DNA of 64,000 nucleotides from contig NZ_JXST01000001.1 of the NCBI RefSeq assembly GCF_000878195.1, positions 124,001 through 188,000 of the forward strand, in the 5' to 3' direction. The notes under the pieces were generated by a model. That model worked only from the letters and a program-made list of their open reading frames with translations. It was not told the DNA's origin and did not search any database. The stretch is from Mycolicibacterium llatzerense. Its GTDB lineage: Bacteria > Actinomycetota > Actinomycetes > Mycobacteriales > Mycobacteriaceae. The position numbers and the translations under genes were made by a program. Within the stretch, counting starts at the first letter, position 1. Every line of letters starts with the position of its first letter. This document shows, piece after piece, positions 25,526 through 32,982 of this stretch.

Positions 25526-26281
25526 ATGCGCACTATCCACGTCATCGGTATCGGTGCCGGCGACCCGGACTACGTCACCGCTCAGGCCGTCGCGGCGCTC
25601 AATGACACCCAGGTGTTCTTCGCGATGGACAAGGGTGACACCAAGGACGACCTCGTCGCGCTACGCCGGTTGATCTGTGAGCGGTTCATCGAAAGCCCCG
25701 ACTACCGGTTCGTGGCGCTGCCCGATCCCAAGCGGGCGAAGGCCGTAGATGGTCGGGCCTACCACGACGCGGTGAATGAATGGCATGCCGCGCGGGCCCG
25801 GCTGTGGGCCGAGGCCATCGAAACCGAACTCGGGCCCGACGGCGTCGGAGCCTTCCTGGCCTGGGGCGATCCGTCGCTCTACGACAGCACCCTGCGCATC
25901 CTGGACCGGGTCGCCGAACACGTCGAGTTCGAGTTCGACGTCATCCCTGGCATCACCGCCATCCAGGCACTCACCGCCCGACATCGCATCCCGCTCAACG
26001 ACATTGGCGAGCCGGTGCTGATCACGACGGGCCGTCAGCTGCGTGAGCACGGGCTGGCCGGCGCCGCGGTGGTGATGCTCGACGGCGAGTGCTCGTTCCT
26101 GGAATGCCCACCGCAGACCCGCATTTGGTGGGGCGCCTATCTCGGGACCCCGGACGAGATACTGATCGCCGGCACCGTCGCCGAGGTTCGGGAACGGATC
26201 GCCCAGGAGCGGGCCGAGGCCCGGGTCCGGCACGGCTGGATCATGGACATCTATCTGCTGCGGGCAGAATCGACGCTATGA
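25526..26281 (+). CDS. cobF: precorrin-6A synthase (deacetylating) CobF
   Basis: SAM-dependent methyltransferase of aerobic cobalamin synthesis: methylates C-1 of precorrin-5 and removes the acetyl group to give precorrin-6A. It has 251 residues. The tetrapyrrole methylase start is IHVIGIGAGDPDYVT, with FLAWGDPSLYDST and EFDVIPGITAIQALTARH following, both typical of CobF. It is a single gene away from other cob genes. As I recall, cobF was lost in the M. tuberculosis complex at this very place, so its presence marks a non-tuberculous species. Its stop overlaps the next start (ATGA). Confidence 0.93.
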   Translation: MRTIHVIGIGAGDPDYVTAQAVAALNDTQVFFAMDKGDTKDDLVALRRLICERFIESPDYRFVALPDPKRAKAVDGRAYHDAVNEWHAARARLWAEAIETELGPDGVGAFLAWGDPSLYDSTLRILDRVAEHVEFEFDVIPGITAIQALTARHRIPLNDIGEPVLITTGRQLREHGLAGAAVVMLDGECSFLECPPQTRIWWGAYLGTPDEILIAGTVAEVRERIAQERAEARVRHGWIMDIYLLRAESTL

Positions 26282-26673
26282 AATCGTTGTTGCTGCGGGC
26301 CGCCGTGACCGGCCTGGCGTTGTGGGTGGTCACCAAGATGGTGTCGGGGATCGCCTTCGTCTTCCCGGTGGGCAGCAGCCAACTGGAGCGGGTCGGCATC
26401 ATCCTGGTCGTCGCGTTCGTCTTCGGGTTGGTCAACGCCATCATCAAGCCGATCGTGCAGCTGTTCGCGATCCCGCTGTACATCCTCACGCTCGGCCTGG
26501 TCCACATCGTGATCAACGCGTGGATGCTGTGGATCACCTCGTGGATCACCGAGAACACCACGCACTGGGGCCTGTCGATCGACCAGTTCTGGTTCACCGC
26601 GATCTGGGCGGCGATCCTGCTGTCGGTCGTCGGCTGGGCGCTGGGTCTGGTGCAGCGCGCCGTCGAACGTTAG
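26278..26673 (+). CDS. small four-helix membrane protein, phage holin 4_2-like (YvlD type)
   Basis: Membrane protein of 131 residues with about four hydrophobic segments: LLLRAAVTGLALWVVTKMV, VGIILVVAFVFGLVNAII, the LFAIPLYILTLGLVHIVINA stretch and the C-terminal IWAAILLSVVGWALGLV. The NAIIKPIVQ motif followed by a loop and LTLGL is characteristic of PF04020 proteins, which despite the holin name are common chromosomal proteins of unknown function. ATG 26278 overlaps the cobF stop by 4 bp (coupled translation) and its end overlaps the convergent FUSC gene by 4 bp. Confidence 0.8.
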   Translation: MKSLLLRAAVTGLALWVVTKMVSGIAFVFPVGSSQLERVGIILVVAFVFGLVNAIIKPIVQLFAIPLYILTLGLVHIVINAWMLWITSWITENTTHWGLSIDQFWFTAIWAAILLSVVGWALGLVQRAVER

Positions 26674-28454
26674 GTCAGCGACGCCCGGATCGCCTGTAAC
26701 TCGGTGGCGCCGAAGGCCGGTGGCTCGATGATGTCGGCTGCCGGACGTCCGGTGCGGACCGTTTTGGCCAGGTCGCCGATGGTTGCGGTCAGCCGCTCGG
26801 CGTCGTCGGGGGTGATCGGAGCTTCGGACCGTTCGGTGGCCCAACCCGCGGCTAGCGTCCGGTAGGCCAGTTGCTCGGTGGCCACGATCGCCGGCCAAAG
26901 TCGTTCTGCCGCAATCCGGTCCCGGGTCGACCCGCCGATGGCGGTGTCGTAGACCGGGAGCATGGCCATCGCGCGCAGCTGCAGATCACGACGGTCATTG
27001 CGGGCCTGGTCGGTGGTGACCGCGCCCGCGGCGAGATGGCTGACCACGACGGCGACGGCATCCAGCGTCGCGGCGATCGACTCGGCGGGGCGCGCTGCCG
27101 GATGTCCACGCCGCGTCAGCCACAGCACCAGAAGTGCTACCGCACAGCCGATCACGGTGTCGATGCCGCGGGCGAGCAGGAAGTCGAGCACGTTCGTGAT
27201 GCGGTGACCACCCGACGCGATGGTGAGTGCCGCCGGCGTGATGAGGATGACCGCGACCGTGTAGTTGCGCACCACGAACATCTCGATCACGAACTGCAGC
27301 GTGCCGACGATCAGGGCGAGCCAGGGGCCACCGGGCGCGGCGACCAAGATGCCACCGGCCAGCAACAGGCCGAGCCAGGTGCCCAGGGTGCGTTCGATGC
27401 CGCGTTGCACTGTGCGCCGCCAATCGAAACCCTGGTGCAGCATCAGCACCGCCGCCGCCATGGCCCAGTAGGCGTGGTCCATGTTCAGGCCGACGGTCAC
27501 GGTGCCGGCGATCGCCACGGCGACCGCGGTGCGCAGTGCGGCGGTCAGTGGGGGAGCTCCCGGCGTCACGGCCCGACGCAGCAGGGTGCCGACGGACGGC
27601 CGTCCCAGCGGGATCAGGCCCTCGAAACTGCCGCCGATGTCGTCGGGCACCGCGCCCAGCTGTCGTGCCGACGCAGCGCCGTCGACCGACATGGGTTGGC
27701 CGCGGTCGGCGGCGGCCATGGCTTCAGCGAACAGCACGTGTAGCCGGCGGTTCGTCATCCGCAGGCGGTAGAGGGCGTCATCCGGTTTGGGCCGCACCGG
27801 TTGGAACGTGACCAGGGTGATCCACGCTTCGTGCAGGAGTTGGGCGGCACGGTGCCTGGCGTCAGGCGACGAGGTTTCGATGTAGGTGGCCACCGCTTCG
27901 GCCGCACTGGCCACCGCGGCGCGCTCCGGCCCGCGCGGGCGGACCAGGACGCCCGCCATGTGAACCACCCAGGAGAACGCACCGCCGGCCAGCACCAGCG
28001 CACCCAGTCGCCACGGGCTCAGGTGCTCGGCCGCGATCCCGACCGCCGCTGCGCAGGCCAGCACCGGCATGTAGGCGCCCGGTGGTCCGACGGAGAGAGC
28101 CTGGCAGATCAGCACGGCGATCATCGCGATCACCGACACCACCAGCACGGCGGACCATGGGGTCGCGGCGGCCCAGTCGCCGAGTGCCACGACCACCGCG
28201 AAGGCGACGGCGATGGCGCCGAGGTACATCGCGCGGTTGAGATACGGGCGCCCACTGCCGTAGAGCGAGGTGAATCCGCCGATGGTGGCGACCAACCCGG
28301 CGGACACGTCTCCGGCGGCCCACCCGGCGAGAATCGGCACCATCATGCAGACCGCGGCCCGTAGCGCGAACGGCCAGCGGCGCGGTACCGCGTTCATGAC
28401 CAGCATGCGTCGGAGCGGATTGGTGGCCGGGGCGGGCGCCGAGCGGTCTGCCAT
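26670..28454 (-). CDS. FUSC family membrane protein (aromatic acid exporter-like)
   Basis: Inner membrane protein of 594 residues in two similar halves, each a bundle of about five or six helices followed by a cytoplasmic part. First half: FALRAAVCMMVPILAGWAAG onwards; second half: AALRTAVAVAIAGTVTVGLN, then HAYWAMAAAVLMLHQGFDWRR and RTLGTWLGLLLAGGIL, which match the FUSC signature of exporters such as AaeB/YccS. A substrate cannot be given. It is divergent from the Fpg/Nei gene (40 bp) and converges with a 4-bp overlap on the holin-like gene. Confidence 0.85.
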   Translation of the reverse strand: MADRSAPAPATNPLRRMLVMNAVPRRWPFALRAAVCMMVPILAGWAAGDVSAGLVATIGGFTSLYGSGRPYLNRAMYLGAIAVAFAVVVALGDWAAATPWSAVLVVSVIAMIAVLICQALSVGPPGAYMPVLACAAAVGIAAEHLSPWRLGALVLAGGAFSWVVHMAGVLVRPRGPERAAVASAAEAVATYIETSSPDARHRAAQLLHEAWITLVTFQPVRPKPDDALYRLRMTNRRLHVLFAEAMAAADRGQPMSVDGAASARQLGAVPDDIGGSFEGLIPLGRPSVGTLLRRAVTPGAPPLTAALRTAVAVAIAGTVTVGLNMDHAYWAMAAAVLMLHQGFDWRRTVQRGIERTLGTWLGLLLAGGILVAAPGGPWLALIVGTLQFVIEMFVVRNYTVAVILITPAALTIASGGHRITNVLDFLLARGIDTVIGCAVALLVLWLTRRGHPAARPAESIAATLDAVAVVVSHLAAGAVTTDQARNDRRDLQLRAMAMLPVYDTAIGGSTRDRIAAERLWPAIVATEQLAYRTLAAGWATERSEAPITPDDAERLTATIGDLAKTVRTGRPAADIIEPPAFGATELQAIRASLT

Positions 28455-28482
28455 GTGTACAGCATGCGGTACCTCCAGTCGC

Positions 28483-28488
28483 TAGCCT
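28483..28488 (+). promoter_or_regulatory. -10 hexamer TAGCCT of the Fpg/Nei gene (leaderless)
   Basis: TAGCCT followed by exactly 6 nt and ATG 28495; transcription would begin on the start codon. Confidence 0.65.
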
Positions 28489-28494
28489 GAACCC

Positions 28495-29358
28495 ATGCCG
28501 GAACTTCCCGAGGTCGAGGCGCTCGCTGATCACCTGCGTCGTCATGCGGTCGGTCTGCCGATCGGCCGCGTCGACGTCTCCGCCTTCTCTGTGCTCAAGA
28601 CCTTCGATCCGCCGCCGACGGCGCTGTACGGCAACGAGGTCACCGGGGCCAACCGCTGGGGCAAGTACCTGGGCCTGCAGGTCGGCGACCTGCACCTGAT
28701 CACGCACCTGTCCCGGGCGGGGTGGTTGCGTTGGTCGGAGAAGCTGGCTCCCGCGCCGCTCAAACCAGGCAAGGGCCCGATCGCTTTACGGGTACATCTC
28801 GGAAAGCCGGGTGAGGCACCGGGTTTCGACCTGACCGAGGCGGGGACCCAGAAGCGGTTGGCCGTCTGGCTGGTGAACGATCCACTGGCGGTCCCGCAGA
28901 TCGCCACGCTGGGACCGGACGCGTTGTCACTCGGGCCGACGGAATTGGGTGCGGTCCTGGCCGGCAACACCGGCCGGATCAAGAACGTCATCACCGACCA
29001 GCGGACGATTGCCGGGATCGGCAACGCCTACAGCGACGAAATCCTGCACGTGGCCAAGCTGTCCCCGTTCGCGACCGCGGGCAAGCTGACCGACGAACAG
29101 TTGGGCACGCTGCACGACGCGATGATCTCGGTGCTCACCGATGCGGTGACCCGATCGGTCGGGCAGGGCGCGGCAACCCTCAAGGGGGAGAAGCGGTCCG
29201 GGCTTCGGGTGCACGCCCGCACCGGGCTGCCGTGCCCGGTGTGCGGCGACACGGTCCGTGAGGTGTCCTTTGCGGACAAATCTTTTCAGTACTGCGCGAC
29301 GTGCCAGACGGGCGGCAAGGTGCTGGCCGACCGGCGAATGTCCAAGCTGCTCAAGTGA
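28495..29358 (+). CDS. Fpg/Nei family DNA glycosylase/AP lyase
   Basis: Base-excision repair enzyme of 287 residues. The N-terminus MPELPEVEAL gives the catalytic Pro2 and Glu3; a conserved Lys lies in ANRWGKYLGLQ; the H2TH region contains QRTIAGIGNAYSDEIL. The C-terminal zinc finger has CPVC, 16 residues, CATC. All catalytic parts are intact. The annotated M. tuberculosis counterpart Rv0944 is, as I recall, much shorter, so this is the full-length form. Possible substrates are oxidised purines or pyrimidines. It stands alone, divergent from FUSC, and its stop abuts that of the secreted chorismate mutase (1 nt between them). Confidence 0.93.
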   Translation: MPELPEVEALADHLRRHAVGLPIGRVDVSAFSVLKTFDPPPTALYGNEVTGANRWGKYLGLQVGDLHLITHLSRAGWLRWSEKLAPAPLKPGKGPIALRVHLGKPGEAPGFDLTEAGTQKRLAVWLVNDPLAVPQIATLGPDALSLGPTELGAVLAGNTGRIKNVITDQRTIAGIGNAYSDEILHVAKLSPFATAGKLTDEQLGTLHDAMISVLTDAVTRSVGQGAATLKGEKRSGLRVHARTGLPCPVCGDTVREVSFADKSFQYCATCQTGGKVLADRRMSKLLK

Positions 29359-29359
29359 T

Positions 29360-29917
29360 TCAGCTGCAGTAGTTCGTGGTCGCAGCTGTCAGTGCCTGCT
29401 GATACAGCGAGTCCAGGTGCCGCTGTTCGGTCACCTGCGCGCGAGCCGCGTCCAGTGCGACGGCACAGCCCGGGCCGTGCAGAACGCCCTGTTGTGCGGC
29501 CATCTCGGAGACCATCGTGTGGTTGAAACCGTCTATCGCCGTACGTGATTGGGATAGATCGGGCGCCGCGACGGGAGCGGTGGCCGGATCGAACTTCCAC
29601 TGACTGAATCGCAGGTACTCGATGCCCTCAGTGGCGTGAATCTGGTCGGTGAACACCTGCCGCACGAACACGGGGTCGGCACCCGACGCTGTGGCCTGGG
29701 CGCCGACGGCGGACAGCACCTGATCGACCCGCGCGGGATCCTCGATCGAGCCGCCGTTGATCCACTTGACGGCGGCGACCGGATCGGCGGTCTGCAGCCG
29801 CTGGGCTGCGGTGTCGACCAGGCGGAACAATGGATCGGCGTCGGCGTGGGCGAGGGGAGAGGACACCGGACCCCACGCGATGCCCAACCCGATGACCAAC
29901 AGGGCGGCGAGCTTCAT
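29360..29917 (-). CDS. secreted chorismate mutase (AroQ gamma, Rv1885c-like)
   Basis: Exported enzyme converting chorismate to prephenate; 185 residues. Signal peptide MKLAALLVIGLGIA with cleavage at AHA. The mature part aligns well with M. tuberculosis *MtCM: RLQTADPVAAVKW gives Arg40 and Lys51, PARVDQ gives Arg63, HATEGIEYLRFSQWK gives Thr96 and Glu100, and LSQSRTAID gives Arg125, matching its active site. Two cysteines (in GPGCAV and the final NYCS) could form its disulfide. ATG 29917 is the start at the signal peptide. It lies 2.6 kb from the intracellular chorismate mutase gene. The purpose of a secreted mutase is not settled. Confidence 0.92.
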   Translation of the reverse strand: MKLAALLVIGLGIAWGPVSSPLAHADADPLFRLVDTAAQRLQTADPVAAVKWINGGSIEDPARVDQVLSAVGAQATASGADPVFVRQVFTDQIHATEGIEYLRFSQWKFDPATAPVAAPDLSQSRTAIDGFNHTMVSEMAAQQGVLHGPGCAVALDAARAQVTEQRHLDSLYQQALTAATTNYCS

Positions 29918-29965
29918 ACGTCGATCCTGCACCCTGCGACCTTTCTTGACACGTGTCGAGTTCGC

Positions 29966-29971
29966 TACGCT
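29966..29971 (+). promoter_or_regulatory. -10 hexamer TACGCT of the SDR gene (leaderless)
   Basis: TACGCT is followed by exactly 6 nt and ATG 29978. A TTGACA at 29946-29951 is only 14 bp upstream of it, which is short for a paired -35. Confidence 0.65.
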
Positions 29972-29977
29972 GCAGTC

Positions 29978-30727
29978 ATGACTCGGCAGAAAATCCTCAT
30001 CACCGGCGCGAGCTCGGGCCTGGGCGCCGGTATGGCCCGGCAGTTCGCCGCCAAGGGCCGCGACCTCGCGCTGTGTGCCCGCCGGCTGGACAACCTCGAA
30101 GAACTCAAGGCCGAACTGACGGCGCAGTACCCCGGTGTCACGGTCGCCATCGCGTCGCTCGACGTCAACGACCACGACCAGGTGCCCAAGGTGTTCCAGG
30201 AGCTGTCCGACGAACTTGGCGGCATCGACTGCGTCATCGTCAACGCCGGCATTGGCAAGGGCTACCCGCTGGGCGGCGGGAAACTGTGGGCCAACAAGGC
30301 GACCATCGAGACGAATCTGGTTGCGGCACTGGTGCAGATCGAAACGGCGCTGGAGATCTTCAAGGCGGCAGGCCGGGGTCACCTGGTCCTGGTGTCGTCG
30401 GTGCTCGGCAACGTCGGGGTGCCCGGATACAAGGCCGCATATGCCGCCAGCAAGGCCGGTGTCACCTCGCTGGGCGAATCGCTGCGTGCCGAGTACCCGT
30501 CCGGCCCCATCAAGGTCACGGTGCTGGAGCCCGGCTACATCGAGTCCGAGATGACCGCCAAGTCCAAGTCCACCATGCTCATGGTCGACAACGAGACCGG
30601 CGTGAAGGCCATGGTCGACGCCATCGAGAACGAGAAGGGCCGCGCCGTCGTCCCCGGTTGGCCGTGGTGGCCGCTGGTCGAGGTGATGAAGCTCGTCCCA
30701 CCGCGCTTCACCAAGTACTTCGCCTAG
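29978..30727 (+). CDS. short-chain dehydrogenase/reductase (Rv0945-like)
   Basis: SDR of 249 residues with the cofactor motif TGASSGLGAGMA, NAGIGKG, catalytic Ser in LVSSVLG and YAASK (YxxxK). Arg residues after the second strand (CARRLDN) favour NADP(H). The C-terminal WPWWPLVEVMKLVPP is hydrophobic and may touch membrane or lipid. Position between Fpg and pgi matches M. tuberculosis Rv0945. Substrate unknown. Its stop codon is part of the left arm of the following hairpin. Confidence 0.9.
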   Translation: MTRQKILITGASSGLGAGMARQFAAKGRDLALCARRLDNLEELKAELTAQYPGVTVAIASLDVNDHDQVPKVFQELSDELGGIDCVIVNAGIGKGYPLGGGKLWANKATIETNLVAALVQIETALEIFKAAGRGHLVLVSSVLGNVGVPGYKAAYAASKAGVTSLGESLRAEYPSGPIKVTVLEPGYIESEMTAKSKSTMLMVDNETGVKAMVDAIENEKGRAVVPGWPWWPLVEVMKLVPPRFTKYFA

Positions 30728-30780
30728 TGATTTGTGCACGATTTTCCACGCGGACCGCGGATTTTCGTGCACAAATCACT
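30726..30780. terminator. bidirectional hairpin between SDR and pgi
   Basis: Perfect 16-bp arms (AGTGATTTGTGCACGA at 30726-30741 and its complement at 30765-30780) around a 23-nt loop that holds a further short GC stem. The left arm begins inside the SDR stop codon and the right arm ends on the pgi stop, so the element exactly fills the gap between two convergent genes. Confidence 0.75.
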
Positions 30781-32443
30781 ACGAAACGCGGCCGCGCTCC
30801 GCTCGGTAACGCCGCACGAGGGCGTCGGTCGAGCTGTCGGACTGAGCGGCAGGCGCGGCGTCGGACGTGATGACGGGCAGCAGGGCCTTGGCCTGGGTCT
30901 TGCCCAGCTCGACGCCCCACTGGTCGAACGAGTCGATGCCCCAGATGACGCCCTCGGTGAAGACCTGGTGCTCGTACAGCGCGATCAACTGGCCGACCAC
31001 CGACGGCGTCAGCTTGGTCGCCAAAATCGAAGTGGTGGGCCGGTTTCCGGGCATCACCTTGTGCGGCACGACGTCGGCCGGGGTGCCCTCTGCCGCGATC
31101 TCCTCGGCAGTCTTGCCGAAGGCCAACACCTGTGTCTGGGCGAAGAAGTTGCTCATCAGCAGGTCGTGCATGCTGCCGGTGCCGTCGGCGGTGGGCAGGT
31201 CGTCGGTCGGCTCACTGAACCCGATGAAGTCGGCGGGCACCAGCCGGGTGCCCTGGTGCAGCAGTTGGTAGAAGGCGTGCTGGCCGTTGGTGCCCGGTTC
31301 GCCCCAGAAGATTTCGCCGGTGTCGGTGGTGACCGGGGTGCCGTCGGCGCGCACCGACTTGCCGTTGGACTCCATGGTCAGCTGCTGCAGGTAAGCGGCG
31401 AAGCGGGCCAGGTCGTTGGAGTAGGGGAGCACCGCACGCGCTTGTGCGCCGAAGAAATCCGAGTACCAGAGGCCGATGAGGCCAAGCAGTGCAGGCGCAT
31501 TGGCTTCCAGCGGTGCGGTGCGGAAGTGCTCGTCGACCAGATGGAAGCCGGCCAGGAACTCGCCGAACCGCTCCTTGCCGATGACGGCCATGACCGACAG
31601 CCCGATGGCGCTGTCCACCGAGTAGCGGCCGCCGACCCAATCCCAGAAGCCGAACATGTTGGCGGTGTCGATGCCGAACTCCGACACCAGCTTTGCGTTG
31701 GTGGAGACGGCGACGAAGTGCTTGGCGACGGCGTCGTCACCGAGTGCGGCGACCAGCCAGCGGCGGGCCGCAGTCGCGTTGGTCAGGGTCTCCAAGGTGG
31801 AGAACGTCTTGGAGGCGACGATGAAAAGCGTTGTGGCAGGGTCGAGTCCGTCGAGCTTGGCAACCAGGTCCGCCGGGTCGACATTCGACACGAACCGGGC
31901 CGAGATGCCGGCGTCGGCGTAGTGGCGCAGGGCCTGGTCGACCATCACGGGGCCCAGATCCGAGCCGCCGATACCGATGTTCACGACCGTCGTGATCCGC
32001 TGCCCGGTGGCGCCGGTCCACTCACCGCTGCGCAGCCGGTCGGTGAACGTGCCCATCTCGTCGAGGACGGAGTGCACGTCGGCGACCACATCCTGACCGT
32101 CGACCACCAACGACGCTCCCCGCGGCAGCCGCAATGCGGTGTGCAGCACCGCGCGGTCCTCGGAGGTGTTGATGTGCTGACCGGCGAACATGGCGTCGCG
32201 GCGCTGTTCCAGCCCGGCCGCGCGGGCCAGGTCGAGCAGCAGCGCAAGGGTCTCGCGGGTCACCCGGTGCTTGCTGTAGTCGATGTACAGATCACCGACG
32301 GTGAGCGTCAGTTCCCGGCCACGGTCTGGGTCGTCGGCAAACAACTCGCGCAGCGTGGTCGTCTCGACCGCGGCATGGTGTGCGCTGAGTGCTTTCCAGG
32401 CCGCGGTGGTCGAGATGTCGGCAGCGGGAGTGTGATCAGCCAT
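30779..32443 (-). CDS. pgi: glucose-6-phosphate isomerase
   Basis: Glycolytic and gluconeogenic enzyme interconverting glucose-6-phosphate and fructose-6-phosphate; 554 residues, the normal length. Signatures: [13 protein letters not shown] (phosphate site), [32 protein letters not shown] with the catalytic Glu and His, and the C-terminal [19 protein letters not shown] carrying the catalytic Lys region. ATG 32443 starts the usual MADHTP-like leader. It is followed on the same strand by no other gene; the intracellular chorismate mutase lies 45 bp upstream in the same direction, so the two may be co-transcribed. Confidence 0.97.
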   Translation of the reverse strand: MADHTPAADISTTAAWKALSAHHAAVETTTLRELFADDPDRGRELTLTVGDLYIDYSKHRVTRETLALLLDLARAAGLEQRRDAMFAGQHINTSEDRAVLHTALRLPRGASLVVDGQDVVADVHSVLDEMGTFTDRLRSGEWTGATGQRITTVVNIGIGGSDLGPVMVDQALRHYADAGISARFVSNVDPADLVAKLDGLDPATTLFIVASKTFSTLETLTNATAARRWLVAALGDDAVAKHFVAVSTNAKLVSEFGIDTANMFGFWDWVGGRYSVDSAIGLSVMAVIGKERFGEFLAGFHLVDEHFRTAPLEANAPALLGLIGLWYSDFFGAQARAVLPYSNDLARFAAYLQQLTMESNGKSVRADGTPVTTDTGEIFWGEPGTNGQHAFYQLLHQGTRLVPADFIGFSEPTDDLPTADGTGSMHDLLMSNFFAQTQVLAFGKTAEEIAAEGTPADVVPHKVMPGNRPTTSILATKLTPSVVGQLIALYEHQVFTEGVIWGIDSFDQWGVELGKTQAKALLPVITSDAAPAAQSDSSTDALVRRYRAERGRVS

Positions 32444-32488
32444 GCCTCAAACCCTAGTGTGACGCAGGAAACGCCGCCCGGTATGGGG

Positions 32489-32749
32489 CTAGTGGCCGAG
32501 GCGGCCGCGGCCCAGGCGCAGGAGCAGCATCGCGAGGTCTTTGCCCTCGGGGCCCAGCTCGCTGTAGCGCTCGATGACCTTCATCTCGCGGCTGTGCACC
32601 AGTCGGGTGCCGCCGGAGGCCATCCGGGCCTTGCCGATGAGCTTGGAGACCTCGGTGCGACGGGCGACGGCCGCCAGGATGGTGGCGTCCAGCTCGTCGA
32701 TCTCGAGGCGGAGCTCGTCGATGTTGGGGAGTTCGGTTTCGGTTGACAT
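32489..32749 (-). CDS. intracellular chorismate mutase (AroQ delta, Rv0948c-like)
   Basis: Small all-helical mutase of the aromatic pathway (chorismate to prephenate), 86 residues from ATG 32749. Conserved parts: IDELRLEIDELDATILAAV, RRTEVSKLIGKARM and GTRLVHSREMKVIERY. The C-terminal RLGRGRLGH is the segment by which the M. tuberculosis enzyme docks to and is activated by DAHP synthase AroG. GAGG lies 5 nt upstream of ATG 32749; ATG 32782 would add 11 residues and cannot be excluded. It is upstream of pgi. Two hairpins (32810-32883) lie in its leader region. Confidence 0.93.
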   Translation of the reverse strand: MSTETELPNIDELRLEIDELDATILAAVARRTEVSKLIGKARMASGGTRLVHSREMKVIERYSELGPEGKDLAMLLLRLGRGRLGH

Positions 32750-32809
32750 GTTGTCCTCGCTGTTGGTGGATTCTGGTGTCATCCGAATTCAGGCCTCACA
32801 CAACAAACG

Positions 32810-32883
32810 AGCCCCGGATCCGGATGCGGACCACGGGGCTGAAGGGAAGCAGCTAAACCCCGGGTACCGGCGTCCGGTACCCG
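32810..32883. repeat. two hairpins in the leader of the chorismate mutase gene
   Basis: CGGGTACCGG/CCGGTACCCG (32861-32883) is a perfect 10-bp stem with a 3-nt loop. AGCCCCG/CGGGGCT (32810-32840) is a 7-bp stem with a longer loop. Read on the minus strand the second stem is followed by CGTTTGTTGTG, 28 nt before ATG 32782, which resembles a weak terminator or attenuator. Function unproven. Confidence 0.4.
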
Positions 32884-32982
32884 TAGAAAAATCGCTGCTG
32901 CGCATTGAGCACGTTTCGAGTGTGCCATCCCGGCCGGTGCCAGCGCAAAGTTGTCGGTCTGCAGCGGTAAGTTTGAGCTGAT

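Noticed and set aside
26278-26673. Phage holin as evidence of a prophage
   Set aside because: PF04020 proteins are ordinary chromosomal membrane proteins; no other phage gene is near.
29946-29971. TTGACA with TACGCT as a classical -35/-10 pair
   Set aside because: Spacing is only 14 bp, too short for a standard sigma-A promoter; the -10 alone explains a leaderless start.
30734-32746. 670-codon open frame on the plus strand across pgi
   Set aside because: It is antisense to a complete pgi with all signatures; its composition (His/Arg/Gly/Val-rich) is typical of a high-GC shadow frame.
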